Shown: positions 34,031 to 42,399 of the stretch, one piece after another | Numbering within the stretch: the stretch's first letter is position 1 | How the letters are laid out: the number at the start of each line of letters is the position of its first letter | Source: CAYZMS01 sp964479625 | GTDB taxonomy: Bacteria > Bacteroidota > Bacteroidia > Chitinophagales > Saprospiraceae | DNA length: 42,399 nt | Direction of reading: 5' to 3' | Assembly (NCBI GenBank): GCA_964479625.1 | Contig: CAYZMS010000034.1 | Location: forward strand, 1-42,399 | Made by a program: the position numbers and the translations under genes | The notes under the pieces: generated by a model | Told to the model about the DNA's origin: nothing | Databases searched by the model: none | The model's input: only the letters and a program-made list of their open reading frames with translations

Positions 34031-35617
34031 TTAATGGTTCGGCAATGGTGGACGCAACTTCCCCAGATCGAAGCGATGCTCTTTGTTGTGCCGGGCTTTG
34101 ACTTCCCCAACTTTTTCATAATCAAGGTCGAAGTACCCGGCAGGATCAATGATGTAAATGGTTTGGGTATCGAAATTGGACATAGCGTGGGGAATGATAG
34201 CACCACGCTCATTTGTCATGTAGAACCCATTGGTAGTGTGCAGGCCAGTGTGTTTGTAAATTGCCATCGGTTTATCTTTAAACTTACGGGCCATAGCAAT
34301 GGAGGTATTCCGCACTTCGTCTCCGAAATCATTAGTGTTGCGGTCTGGAAGTACAAAAAGATCGAATACCAACCGGAAGACCACTAGGAAGGCAATTACG
34401 ATCACCCACCTGTCTGCCTCCCTTTTCCAGTATTGCCAGGCCAGGAAAACCATTGCAAGGGCCGGCAGCAGGGTTTTTGGAAGGAGAGCCGCTGTTTCCT
34501 GAGTTCTGGGAAGGAATAAAGGTGCAAACGCCAGGAGGGCCATTCCTGAAATGGTTATTCCGAAAAGCCAGTAAAGTGCTTTGTATTGCAGGGTGTTACC
34601 AGACCTATGCCAATTATCCAGATACACATATAGGCCGAAAATTAAGGGAGCATGCATCAATAAATACCTTGGATAAACCTCTGGAGAACTCCAGTAAAGC
34701 AGGATATTGACCAGAAAAATCAAGAGGTTAAAGACCATGAAATCATGCTCCCGGATATAGGTCCAGACACCCTTTCGAAAAAAATAAATGCCCATCAGAG
34801 ACCAGGGTAAAAAGTGATACACCATCTCAAAAGGAAAGGTGATCAGGTGAACGATCGTCTCCTTCCAGCCGTATTGGACTACGGTGCGTTTCGAAGATTC
34901 TTTCACAAGGGTATCGAAGACCACGCGGAGGTCATTATATTGATGATAGAGGGCATAATACCCCACCACCAACAAAAGGAAAAGCAAACCACCGGCTAAG
35001 TGCTCCGGACTAAATAATTTTCGAAACCTGCCCTTCCAACTAAACCATGCCAGCAAGGTCAATCCCTGAAAAACAATGGCCGGTAGCCCCTTCATCAAAA
35101 AACCAATTGCTGCCAGCAAATAGGAAAGTAAAAAGAGGACGTACCAGTTTTCCTTTCGAAATTGGTGATATACCACCATAAATAAGGTAAACATCGCCCA
35201 TGAAAAACTCATATCGATCAATCCCAAAAAGGAATCATAAAAAAGGATCCGACCGCAGGTGATAAAAATAAAGGCCGTTAGAAAGGCAGTCTTGAACGAG
35301 AAGTGCTTTCGAAAAAAATAGAAAATAGTGGCCCCATACCCAATGACAGCCAAAGTCGTTGGAAACCTGGCTGTAAATTCATTCACTACCCCTGTTAACT
35401 CGAAAAACCCTAGTAGTATCCAATTGTAGAAAGGGGGTTTATTGTAGTAGTAGGCGCCATTAATGGTCGGGCTGATGTAATTACCTGAAAACTTCATTTC
35501 CAGGGCTACCAGGGAACGAATACCTTCATCATCAATAAGGGCTAGAACACCCAGATTAATCCAAAGGGCTGGAAGTAGAAGTAAAACAATTGCCCAGTAT
35601 AGGTGGCGTACGTTCAA
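34031..35617 (-). CDS. ArnT/GT39-like membrane glycosyltransferase
   Basis: A 528-residue polytopic membrane protein of the ArnT/PMT (GT83/GT39) superfamily, which moves sugars from polyprenyl phosphate to lipid or protein acceptors on the periplasmic side. The catalytic acidic motif DDEG (29-32) sits in the first periplasmic loop (ALIDDEGIRSLVALEMKFSGNYISPTINGAYYYNKPPFYNWI). About eleven to twelve hydrophobic segments follow, then a soluble C-terminal part (about 435-528). A TTG at 35617 (LNVRHLYW) is chosen because it lies 13 nt after the moxR stop and starts just before the first membrane segment. Other starts overlapping moxR are possible. Confidence 0.88.
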   Translation of the reverse strand: MNVRHLYWAIVLLLLPALWINLGVLALIDDEGIRSLVALEMKFSGNYISPTINGAYYYNKPPFYNWILLGFFELTGVVNEFTARFPTTLAVIGYGATIFYFFRKHFSFKTAFLTAFIFITCGRILFYDSFLGLIDMSFSWAMFTLFMVVYHQFRKENWYVLFLLSYLLAAIGFLMKGLPAIVFQGLTLLAWFSWKGRFRKLFSPEHLAGGLLFLLLVVGYYALYHQYNDLRVVFDTLVKESSKRTVVQYGWKETIVHLITFPFEMVYHFLPWSLMGIYFFRKGVWTYIREHDFMVFNLLIFLVNILLYWSSPEVYPRYLLMHAPLIFGLYVYLDNWHRSGNTLQYKALYWLFGITISGMALLAFAPLFLPRTQETAALLPKTLLPALAMVFLAWQYWKREADRWVIVIAFLVVFRLVFDLFVLPDRNTNDFGDEVRNTSIAMARKFKDKPMAIYKHTGLHTTNGFYMTNERGAIIPHAMSNFDTQTIYIIDPAGYFDLDYEKVGEVKARHNKEHRFDLGKLRPPLPNH

Positions 35618-35630
35618 ATCGGAACCCGGA

Positions 35631-36602
35631 TTAGAACAGATTTTCGATGATGTGCTCCTCGGTAATACCCTCCGCTTCTGCCTTATAATTACGAACCACC
35701 CGGTGGCGTAAAACAAATTTTGCTATTGCCTGAACATCTGCCAGATCAGGAGAATATTTCCCATTGATCGCTGCATGGCATTTTGCTCCCAGGACCAGGT
35801 ATTGGCTTGCCCTTGGACCTGCTCCCCATTCAATGTACTGGTTGACCAGGTCAGGGGATAGCTTTGTAGAAGGTCGGGTACTAGACGCCAGTTTTACAGC
35901 GTATTCCAATACGTTATCAGCAATGGGGATCTTTCGGATTAGGTTCTGGAAAAAAAGGATCTGATCTCCGGTAACCACATGCTGAAGGTCGTAATTCTGG
36001 ATGGTAGTCGTCCCTTTAACAATATTGATCTCTTCCTCATAGGAAGGATAATCCAGGGGAATATTGAACATGAATCGATCCAATTGTGCCTCTGGAAGAG
36101 GATAGGTCCCCTCCTGTTCAATGGGGTTCTGGGTAGCCAACACAAAGAACGGCTTTGGAAGTAGATGCCTCACGCCGCTTATGGTAACCGATTTCTCCTG
36201 CATGGCTTCCAAAAGGGCAGCCTGAGTTTTGGGAGGAGTCCGGTTGATCTCATCTGCCAGAACGATATTAGAGAATAAGGGGCCGGGATTAAACTTGAAG
36301 TGACGTGTTTCATCCAGGACCTCAGAGCCGGTGATATCGGAAGGCATGAGGTCCGGCGTAAATTGAATGCGTTTGAAATCCAGGTCCAGTACATCTGCTA
36401 TGGTACTTACCAAAAGCGTTTTGGCAAGCCCTGGAACACCAACCAGCAGGCTGTGTCCATTACTGAAAAGGGAGATAATTACTGCTCGTACGACCTCGTC
36501 CTGGCCTACGATCACTTTTGCAATTTCGTCTTTTAGTTGTTGATAGGAAGAAGCCAGTGCGTCTACTGCTTCCACATCGGATTTGAACTCAGTCTGGGCC
36601 AT
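35631..36602 (-). CDS. MoxR-family AAA+ ATPase
   Basis: A 323-residue AAA+ ATPase. Motifs are Walker A GVPGLAKT (55-62), Walker B IVLADEIN (113-120), the sensor region VLATQNPIEQEGTYPLPEAQLDRFMF, and an arginine-finger region in SSTRPSTKL. MoxR proteins are thought to act as chaperones maturing other complexes and usually sit beside VWA-domain genes (BatA/B or DUF58). None is adjacent here; glycosyltransferase genes follow instead, after a 13-nt gap. The ATG at 36602 (MAQTEFKSD) is a normal start. Confidence 0.95.
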   Translation of the reverse strand: MAQTEFKSDVEAVDALASSYQQLKDEIAKVIVGQDEVVRAVIISLFSNGHSLLVGVPGLAKTLLVSTIADVLDLDFKRIQFTPDLMPSDITGSEVLDETRHFKFNPGPLFSNIVLADEINRTPPKTQAALLEAMQEKSVTISGVRHLLPKPFFVLATQNPIEQEGTYPLPEAQLDRFMFNIPLDYPSYEEEINIVKGTTTIQNYDLQHVVTGDQILFFQNLIRKIPIADNVLEYAVKLASSTRPSTKLSPDLVNQYIEWGAGPRASQYLVLGAKCHAAINGKYSPDLADVQAIAKFVLRHRVVRNYKAEAEGITEEHIIENLF

Positions 36603-36673
36603 TGATACGTATTCTTGGTTAACCGGTAATTTGAAGGGTCCGGTCGAAATAGCGTTTTATGCGGCGAACGGCG

Positions 36674-36681
36674 CAAAGGTA
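36674..36681 (-). promoter_or_regulatory. TAnnTTTG box ahead of moxR
   Basis: On the minus strand this reads TACCTTTG, matching the Bacteroidota -7 element, 71 bp before the moxR start. No TTG lies at the usual spacing upstream, so the call is weak. Confidence 0.35.
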
Positions 36682-36738
36682 ATAATACCGGGTATATAAA
36701 CGCATGGCAATCGACTAATGTTGCAGTTCAGTCGCTAT

Positions 36739-37518
36739 TCAGCCCTCCGGCGGACATTCCCACATCATATCGGACAAGGGATAACTGACTGGGCGGTAGC
36801 TGTAATGCCACCATTCGGTCCGGACAGATCGGAAACCATATTCGTCCATCACCGACTTTAGTAGTTGGCGATTGTCCAACACTTCCTGGGGCAGGTCAGT
36901 GTAATCGTGGTAAGCTGGCTTTCCAAAAAAGTCGAAATCAGTACCCATATCCAATTCATTTCCATTGACATCCACTATGGTCAAATCAACGGCTGCCCCC
37001 CGGTTGTGCATGGAGCCCTTCCTTGGATCAGCCACGTATTGCGGATTTGGGATCTTTTTCCATAACTCCCATTGGATGGGTCGGGGCCGGTAACAATCAA
37101 AAAATTTCAATCCCCCGTACCCTCTGGTCTTTAGGTCTTCGTGGGCCGCAGCAACGGCAAGGGCGACTTCCGGGCGCAGGTAACACCGTCCACATTCATA
37201 CATTTGAGATTCCACAAAATTATTCTCGGTAGCATACCGTAGATCCAATTGGATATCGGGTGCTAGTTCAACCAGTTCGGTCCAGTTTTCCAGTTCGGAG
37301 GGGAGTTCTTCCGTCTCATTGGAAGGTTCCGATGGTTTTTCGGCAAGTTCTTTGATATCTTCTGACTCAACTTTTTGGGTATCAGATTTTAAAGCAGCAG
37401 GGGATTCCAGTTCAATGGCGTGTTCTTCGGGAGTTACCGGCGGGTCCGGAGGGGATTGGCGACAGGAAGTAATCGAAAAGAAGGATAGGAACAGTATCAA
37501 AAACAAATAGCTTTTCAT
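36739..37518 (-). CDS. D-alanyl-D-alanine dipeptidase (VanX/DdpX-like) lipoprotein
   Basis: A 259-residue M15D peptidase. VanX and DdpX cleave free D-Ala-D-Ala. A lipoprotein signal (FFSITSC, Cys 19) and an acidic Glu/Ser/Pro linker (about 25-80) lead into the catalytic domain. Zinc ligands and catalytic residues are H171 and D178 in SMHNRGAAVDL, and E235 and H238 in EWWHY; YRPRP carries the conserved Arg. Most motifs are canonical, so it should be active, probably in dipeptide recycling. No vanA or vanH is near, so glycopeptide resistance is unlikely. Confidence 0.92.
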   Translation of the reverse strand: MKSYLFLILFLSFFSITSCRQSPPDPPVTPEEHAIELESPAALKSDTQKVESEDIKELAEKPSEPSNETEELPSELENWTELVELAPDIQLDLRYATENNFVESQMYECGRCYLRPEVALAVAAAHEDLKTRGYGGLKFFDCYRPRPIQWELWKKIPNPQYVADPRKGSMHNRGAAVDLTIVDVNGNELDMGTDFDFFGKPAYHDYTDLPQEVLDNRQLLKSVMDEYGFRSVRTEWWHYSYRPVSYPLSDMMWECPPEG

Positions 37519-37568
37519 AGATAGGGAAACATGTTTTTAGCTTGAATACAACTATTAGGAAAACTCCT

Positions 37569-39299
37569 TTACTGATTGATAAGGGAGTTCAACTCATCGC
37601 GAATATAACAGCTGATCTCCTGAACATATGCCCTGCTGAAATTAAATTGTACTCCAGCTGTCTCGTAAATTTCACGAATTGATTTAGTATATCCAAGCTG
37701 CAAGGCTGCAACAAAGCGTTCAAGCGTTTCATCTGGTGATTGCCGGTATTGACGCCATAGAGCTATGGCCCCCAATTGGGCAAAGCCATATTCAATATAA
37801 TAAAAAGGCACCTCAAATAAGTGCAATTGTTTATGCCAAAGGTGCCGCAGGTAGTGCTCCAGTCCATTGTGATCAACCTCATCCGAGGAGAACTCCATCA
37901 GCGTTTTCAGCCAAACTTCTTCCCGTTCTATTCGACTATGATCAGGCTGAGTATAAACCCAATGTTGAAACTGATCGATCGCGGCGATCCAGGGCAGGAT
38001 CTTAAGGATAAGTTCTAGCTGGTTAATTCGTGCCCGCCGCACCGCCTCCGGGTCATTCAGGATCAGATCCCAATGTTCCATGGAGAACAACTCCAGGGTC
38101 ATAGCAGCCAGCTCGGATACCTCAGCCGGGAATTGCCGGTCACTGGTAAGGGGCAACTCCTGAGTAAAATAGGAATGGACAGCATGTCCGCTTTCATGCA
38201 TGAGTGTACGCAGATCATGCATGGAGCCAGAAGCATTCATAAAAATAAATGGTAATCCGGTAACCAGAAGTTGCATATTATAACCACCTGGCCGTTTACC
38301 CGGCCTGGAAGCCAGATCAAGGTGCTCCTGTTTCTGCATTTTCTGGATGATGGTAGCAAAACGCGGGTCTATTGCTTCCAGGCATCGCAGCCCATTTTCA
38401 AGTAGTTCGTCGGTATTTGAAAGGGGGCGAAGTGCCGGGCGGGCATAAACGTCAGTATTCAGATCCCAGGGCCGAAGTTTGTCCAGGCTGAGTTTTGCCT
38501 TTCGATGGCGGTAAAGATCATTCAGAAGAGGCAGTATTTCACAACGAATACTTTCATGGAATTCCAGGCAATCTTCGGGCCCATAGTCAAATCGTCCTAA
38601 TGATCGAAAAGCATAATCGCGATAGTTAGCATAACCGGCATTAATCGCCATTTGATGCCGTCGTTCGAGCAGGTAATCAAATAGATCGTCCAGCCCGGGG
38701 GCCTCTTTTAATATCCTTTGGTGAATTTTATGATAGATCTGTTGCCGACGCCCGCGGTCATCCTCTTCCAAGAGAGCCCCTGCCTGCTGCAGGGTCATTT
38801 GGCAGCCATCCACCGCTATGGTCATTTGGGAAAAAATGCGAACGTATTCCTTGGATTTTAATTTGATTTCGGTTTGTAGCGGCGCACTTTCTTCCCTATA
38901 TAATTCAATCGCATTGCGTGCCTTGCGAAGAAAGGAACTATATTTTTCCTCTGGAAGCGAGCTTACAAGAGGACACCCGGCCAGCCTTCGATTAAGACGA
39001 TGATCCATAGCGGAGATCCGGGGAGAAATATTTTGGATAGCTTCCTGAAAGCGTTCAGCTGCCACGGTATCATTGCTATCCTGAGTAATCTCTATATACA
39101 GCCAGGCGAAAGCCTCATGCAGAGCAGCCTCCAGAGCGGAACGATCGGCAATCCACTGTTTCAGGTCTTCAAGCTGAAGAATGGGTTGTTGAAGTAATCG
39201 TTGAAAATAAGGTTCTAATGTCTCCCAACGATCCAGTTGGATCTGCCTGGGCAGAGGAAGATTTTCCACGGAAAACATGGCGGCACTCACGTTTCTCAT
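37569..39299 (-). CDS. M3-family oligoendopeptidase
   Basis: A 576-residue zinc peptidase of the M3 (PepF/thimet) family that cuts short cytoplasmic peptides. The HExxH motif is HESGH (368-372), with the third ligand Glu in EVSELAAMTLELFS about 25 residues later. The substrate-binding region YYIEYGFAQLGAIALWRQYRQSP is present near the C-terminus. No signal peptide is visible. Starts at 39299 (MRNVSAAM) and 39278 are both possible. It stands 45 bp downstream of the DUF5606 gene and 50 bp upstream of the dipeptidase gene, so a peptide-processing transcript is possible. Confidence 0.93.
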   Translation of the reverse strand: MRNVSAAMFSVENLPLPRQIQLDRWETLEPYFQRLLQQPILQLEDLKQWIADRSALEAALHEAFAWLYIEITQDSNDTVAAERFQEAIQNISPRISAMDHRLNRRLAGCPLVSSLPEEKYSSFLRKARNAIELYREESAPLQTEIKLKSKEYVRIFSQMTIAVDGCQMTLQQAGALLEEDDRGRRQQIYHKIHQRILKEAPGLDDLFDYLLERRHQMAINAGYANYRDYAFRSLGRFDYGPEDCLEFHESIRCEILPLLNDLYRHRKAKLSLDKLRPWDLNTDVYARPALRPLSNTDELLENGLRCLEAIDPRFATIIQKMQKQEHLDLASRPGKRPGGYNMQLLVTGLPFIFMNASGSMHDLRTLMHESGHAVHSYFTQELPLTSDRQFPAEVSELAAMTLELFSMEHWDLILNDPEAVRRARINQLELILKILPWIAAIDQFQHWVYTQPDHSRIEREEVWLKTLMEFSSDEVDHNGLEHYLRHLWHKQLHLFEVPFYYIEYGFAQLGAIALWRQYRQSPDETLERFVAALQLGYTKSIREIYETAGVQFNFSRAYVQEISCYIRDELNSLINQ

Positions 39300-39344
39300 A
39301 GTAGCTAGGGATATCGAATCCGGAACTGCCCGCCCTTCTTTTGG

Positions 39345-39764
39345 TTATTCTTCCTCTAATGAGCCTGAAGCTTCTTCTTCAGTTAAAAGGCCCTGTTCAT
39401 TCAAAAAACTAAACCACTTGATGACCTTTTTAATATCGCCAGGGTAAACGCGATCCCTGTCAAAATTCGGCAATACATCTGCAAAGTAATCATACAATGC
39501 TTCAGCGGAAGTGGAAGGATCAACGGGTGGATTATCCTCCAGTTGTTGTAACATGTTCCGGAACACATTTTTTAATTCCATGGCCTCGCCGTCATCCGTG
39601 TAGATAGCGACAGATTCCAAGGGAGTGAACTGATGTTTCCGCATCGAAGCAAAATGTCTTTTCTCGTTGACCATATCTTCGATAATCAAGCCGTTTGACC
39701 GGTTGGCCACTACTTTATAGATGCCAGATAAGCCACTCACCGCTACCAGGTTTTCCAAATTCAT
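39345..39764 (-). CDS. DUF5606-family protein
   Basis: A 139-residue cytoplasmic protein of the Bacteroidota-specific DUF5606 family. The conserved opening is MNLENLVAVSGLSGIYKVVANRSNGLIIEDM, and the middle is RKHQFTPLESVAIYTDDGEAMELKNVF. The tail is acidic. No function is known. The -7 boxes at 39796-39803 and 39949-39956 lie upstream on the same strand. The peptidase gene follows after 45 bp. Confidence 0.9.
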   Translation of the reverse strand: MNLENLVAVSGLSGIYKVVANRSNGLIIEDMVNEKRHFASMRKHQFTPLESVAIYTDDGEAMELKNVFRNMLQQLEDNPPVDPSTSAEALYDYFADVLPNFDRDRVYPGDIKKVIKWFSFLNEQGLLTEEEASGSLEEE

Positions 39765-39795
39765 TCTTTTTCCTTTTAAGCAACCAATAAAGCAG

Positions 39796-39803
39796 CAAAT
39801 TTA
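39796..39803 (-). promoter_or_regulatory. Proximal TAnnTTTG box for DUF5606
   Basis: TAAATTTG on the minus strand, 31 bp before the DUF5606 start. No -33 TTTG lies at the usual spacing. Confidence 0.35.
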
Positions 39804-39948
39804 GCAAATCTGCATACCTCTGAGCCTGCCTGGATCAAGAATTATCCTAATTTGGACTTGATGTTGGTAACATTAAATAACTAAAAAGACAAGTTGGGGG
39901 GAGATTCGACCGGAAATAAAAGGGCAGTAGAATGCCTTAGCTCTAAAA

Positions 39949-39980
39949 CAAAGATAGGCCTTTTAAAGACTAAAATCAAA
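39949..39980 (-). promoter_or_regulatory. Complete Bacteroidota-type promoter (TTTG-N20-TATCTTTG)
   Basis: Read on the minus strand, TTTG (39977-39980), a 20-bp spacer and TATCTTTG (39949-39956) match the phylum's primary-sigma consensus (TTTG, about 19 bp, TAnnTTTG) almost perfectly. It is the best promoter match I found in the window. It points toward DUF5606, 184 bp downstream. Confidence 0.6.
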
Positions 39981-40099
39981 GCTTATTTCGTCTGGATGAG
40001 GGATTCGCTAATGAATGGGGTTGTTCCAGATATTTAGCGCTTTAGTTTATAGACGATTACCAGGGGGAAAGCAAATTAAACTTAAAGAGTATCAATGAA

Positions 40100-42097
40100 T
40101 TAATAATTAAGCAGATCCTCAATGGCCTTTGGCAATCTCGAAAGGGGCAAGAATTGTGCCTCCAGATCAGCTGCAAATGGCACGGGTGTATCCAAGGCCC
40201 CTAGGCGCTTAACCGGTGCGTCCAGGTATTCGAATAAATGTTCTCCTATCCAGGCTGCAAGTTCCCCTCCAATTCCTCCGGTTAAAGTATCTTCGTGCAG
40301 AATCAATGCCCGGTTAGTCTTTTGAACGCTTTTTGCAATGGCATCAAAATCCAAGGGGGAAAGGGTGCGCAAATCCAGAATGTCGGCCGCTATTCCTTTC
40401 TCCGCTGTGACCTTTAACGCCCAGTGTACCCCCATACCATAAGTGATAATACTTAGGTCAGTACCCGATTGAACCAAAGCAGCATGCCCAAAAGGTAAAT
40501 GGTATGGGTGCTCCGGAACAGGGCCTGAGACGCTTCGGTAAAGCGCTTTATGTTCAAAGAATAGTATAGGGTTCGGATCTTCAAAAGCCTGCATTAATAG
40601 TCCTTTCGCATCAAAGGCATTGGAAGGGTAAGCAATCTTCAAGCCCGGAGTATGAAAAAACCAGGCTTCATTGCTTTGAGAATGAAAGGGTCCTGCACCC
40701 ACACCCGCCCCGGTTGGCATCCGAATGACCAGATCAGCATGTTGCCCCCAGCGGTAATGTAACTTGGCCAGGTTATTCACGATCTGATTAAAACCACAGG
40801 TTACGAAGTCGGCGAATTGCATTTCTATCATCGCCTTGTAGCCCTCCAAACTCAGACCCAATCCAGTACCAACAATAGCACTCTCGCATAGGGGGGTATT
40901 TCGAACCCGGTCCAGCCCATATTTCTCCGATAAGCCCTGAGTAATTTTAAACACTCCACCGTATTCAGCGATATCCTGACCCATTAGAATCAGCTTGGGA
41001 TGCAAGGTCATAGCCTGGTCCAGGCCTTCGGCTATAGCGTCAACAAATCGCAATTCCCGGGCTCCCGGAGCTGGCGGGGCTTCATGCTGTTGGGCAAGAG
41101 GTTGGTATACATCCTTTAGCTCAACATCCAATTGGGGCTTTGGCGAAGCATCAGCAAAGGCTACCTTTAAAATTGACTCGATCCGTCCTTTTATTTCAGC
41201 CTCGAGGTTCAATATGGTTTTTTCATCTAAAATCCCTAGATCCAAAAGGTAGGTCTGGTAGTTTTTAATAGGATCGCGCCGACCCCACTCTTTCATGAGT
41301 TCATCTGGGACATATTTGGTGCCGGAGGCTTCCTCATGACCGCGCATTCGAAAAGTCTGGCACTCTAGCAAAACCGGTTGGGGATTGGAGCGCATGTCCT
41401 CTGCCAATCCTTTTATGGTTTGGTACACCTCCAGCACATTATTCCCATCGATGGTCAAGGCCTTCATCCCGTATCCGACCCCTCTGTCTGCCAGCTTTTC
41501 ACAGCGGTATTGCTCGTTTACTGGTGTCGACAGGCCATATCCATTGTTTTCGATAAGGAAAATGACGGGCAATTGCCACACCGCTGCGACGTTCAGGGCT
41601 TCGTGAAAATCACCTTCGCTGGTGGCACCATCTCCGGTGAATGCTAGAGCGACCTTTTGCTCTCCATTCAGCTTGTGAGCAAGCGCCACCCCATCAGCAA
41701 GGGCCAGTTGCGGCCCAAGATGAGAGATCATTCCCACAATATGATGTTCCATGGTCCCAAAGTGAAAGGATCGATCTCGCCCTTTGGTAAATCCGCCTAC
41801 CTTACCTTGCCACTGACCGAATAGCCGCTCCAAAGGCACCCTTCGACTGGTAAATACGCCCAGGTTTCGATGCAAGGTAAAAATGTACTCATTAGGCTGA
41901 AGAGCCAATGTGGCTCCAACGCAGATGGCCTCCTGCCCTATTCCGGAAAACCATTTACTGATCCGGCCCTGGCGTAAAAGCTTGAGCATTTTCTCTTCTA
42001 CCAGCCGAGGGGTGAGCAGTTGATAGTGCAGTTCCAGTAAAAATTCGTCCATAAGGGAACCGCGCTCGAAAGAAATAGTTGTTTCAGTAATAGGCAC
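40100..42097 (-). CDS. Fused E1 alpha/beta of a 2-oxoacid dehydrogenase
   Basis: This 665-residue thiamine-diphosphate enzyme fuses E1 alpha (about 1-335) and beta (about 345-665) and decarboxylates a 2-oxoacid, passing the acyl group to E2 lipoate. The alpha part has FSGIGQEAICVGATLAL, FHFGTMEHHIVGMISHLGPQLALADGVALA and the ThDP motif GDGATSEGDFHEALNVAAVWQLPVIFLIENN. The beta part has GQDIAEYGGVFKITQGLSEKYG, NTPLCESAIVGTGLGLSLEGYKAMIEMQFADF and LRTLSPLDFDAI. Branched-chain 2-oxoacid is the likeliest substrate, but pyruvate is possible. GTG at 42097 keeps the conserved ISFERGSL opening; an ATG at 42052 would drop it. No E2 is nearby. Confidence 0.93.
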   Translation of the reverse strand: MPITETTISFERGSLMDEFLLELHYQLLTPRLVEEKMLKLLRQGRISKWFSGIGQEAICVGATLALQPNEYIFTLHRNLGVFTSRRVPLERLFGQWQGKVGGFTKGRDRSFHFGTMEHHIVGMISHLGPQLALADGVALAHKLNGEQKVALAFTGDGATSEGDFHEALNVAAVWQLPVIFLIENNGYGLSTPVNEQYRCEKLADRGVGYGMKALTIDGNNVLEVYQTIKGLAEDMRSNPQPVLLECQTFRMRGHEEASGTKYVPDELMKEWGRRDPIKNYQTYLLDLGILDEKTILNLEAEIKGRIESILKVAFADASPKPQLDVELKDVYQPLAQQHEAPPAPGARELRFVDAIAEGLDQAMTLHPKLILMGQDIAEYGGVFKITQGLSEKYGLDRVRNTPLCESAIVGTGLGLSLEGYKAMIEMQFADFVTCGFNQIVNNLAKLHYRWGQHADLVIRMPTGAGVGAGPFHSQSNEAWFFHTPGLKIAYPSNAFDAKGLLMQAFEDPNPILFFEHKALYRSVSGPVPEHPYHLPFGHAALVQSGTDLSIITYGMGVHWALKVTAEKGIAADILDLRTLSPLDFDAIAKSVQKTNRALILHEDTLTGGIGGELAAWIGEHLFEYLDAPVKRLGALDTPVPFAADLEAQFLPLSRLPKAIEDLLNY

Positions 42098-42399
42098 GAT
42101 GAGTAATTTGATAAATTTACAGCAACAGGATCAGGCCATTTTACAAATTAGCGATTTATTCTTGGTCCCCCCCTTCTTATTTTGCCTAAAAACATCCTGG
42201 AAATATTCCTGTTCCATTTTTGGAAATTAGCTTATTAACCTTGAAGTTGTTTAAAAAGTCACCCCAAAAGAGGGTTGATATGAGGATGTTGCAAAAGCAT
42301 TAAATTGTTGGTTACCACACTAACGAAGTAAGCCTCTGCAACACATATGTAAATCTATCGAAAAAATTCATTACAAAAACCTACTGATCCATTTGAGCC
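42098..42399. other. Non-coding right end
   Basis: The last 302 bases carry no recognisable gene. A 7-bp inverted repeat (TGTTGCA at 42287-42293, TGCAACA at 42337-42343) encloses 43 bp and is weak. The upstream region of the E1 gene has TAAATTTA but no clean promoter. The adjacent gene lies outside the window. Confidence 0.5.

Larger units (their letters stand above)
39765..40099. other. Intergenic region with promoters for DUF5606
   Basis: This 335-bp AT-rich spacer lies between the E1 fusion stop and the DUF5606 start. It holds two minus-strand TAnnTTTG boxes (39796-39803 and 39949-39956). The farther one implies a leader of about 180 nt. No small protein longer than a few codons and no terminator hairpin after the E1 gene was recognised. 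Confidence 0.5.

Noticed and set aside
33949..34212. N-terminal extension of the DPM1-like transferase
   Set aside because: The in-frame residues overlap the ArnT-like gene in another frame and do not match the family; the ATG at 33948 is enough.

Overview
The window looks like a chromosomal segment of a Bacteroidota bacterium, probably Saprospirales (Lewinella-like). The phylum is well supported: type IX secretion (T9SS) C-terminal sorting domains, a SprB repeat, a PorG-like beta-barrel, a TonB receptor paired with a DUF4249 lipoprotein, DUF5723 and DUF5606 families, a holB-ricT pair, an atpD-atpC pair apart from other atp genes, and TAnnTTTG promoter boxes. The order is inference from overall resemblance. 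No rRNA, tRNA, CRISPR array, complete insertion sequence or prophage was recognised.

Layout. 1-727 is non-coding and holds a cluster of REP-like hairpins and a 25-bp tandem repeat. 728-2450 (+) encodes an SLC13 transporter and a small zinc-ribbon protein, closed by a bidirectional terminator. 2513-6499 (-) is holB-ricT-lpd. 6646-7716 holds a glutathione peroxidase (-) and a PTPS/QueD-family enzyme (+). 7717-11515 (-) holds two T9SS-secreted proteins. 11803-14401 (+) is a two-gene unit: a MerR/CarH-like regulator whose cobalamin ligands look lost, and a long-chain acyl-CoA synthetase homologue that has lost its ATP-binding motifs. 14422-18846 (-) is a run of six genes: membrane protein, SCP2 protein, YjbQ, PorG-like, nadA and an RsmI-like methylase. 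19050-22804 (+) is scpA followed by a lipoprotein and a DUF5723 barrel, with 11-nt overlaps at both junctions. 22811-24699 (-) is atpD-atpC. 25009-27731 (+) holds a GT2 with an added Rossmann-like domain and a DUF5691 protein. 27721-32741 (-) holds an M23 peptidase, the DUF4249 lipoprotein and a TonB receptor. 32947-36602 (-) is MoxR, an ArnT-like transferase and a DPM1-like transferase. 36739-42097 (-) holds a VanX-like dipeptidase, an M3 peptidase, DUF5606 and an E1 alpha/beta fusion.

Most genes are housekeeping or envelope functions. E3 (lpd) and fused E1 of a 2-oxoacid dehydrogenase lie near opposite ends of the window, with no E2 in between. ArnT-like and DPM1-like transferases suggest polyprenyl-phosphate-linked sugar transfer to the envelope.

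The best candidate for something undescribed is the MerR plus pseudo-acyl-CoA-synthetase pair: a long intact frame for an apparent pseudoenzyme, one nucleotide behind a regulator that has itself lost its expected ligand residues. The hairpin cluster at 108-334 and the scpA/outer-membrane overlaps are next.
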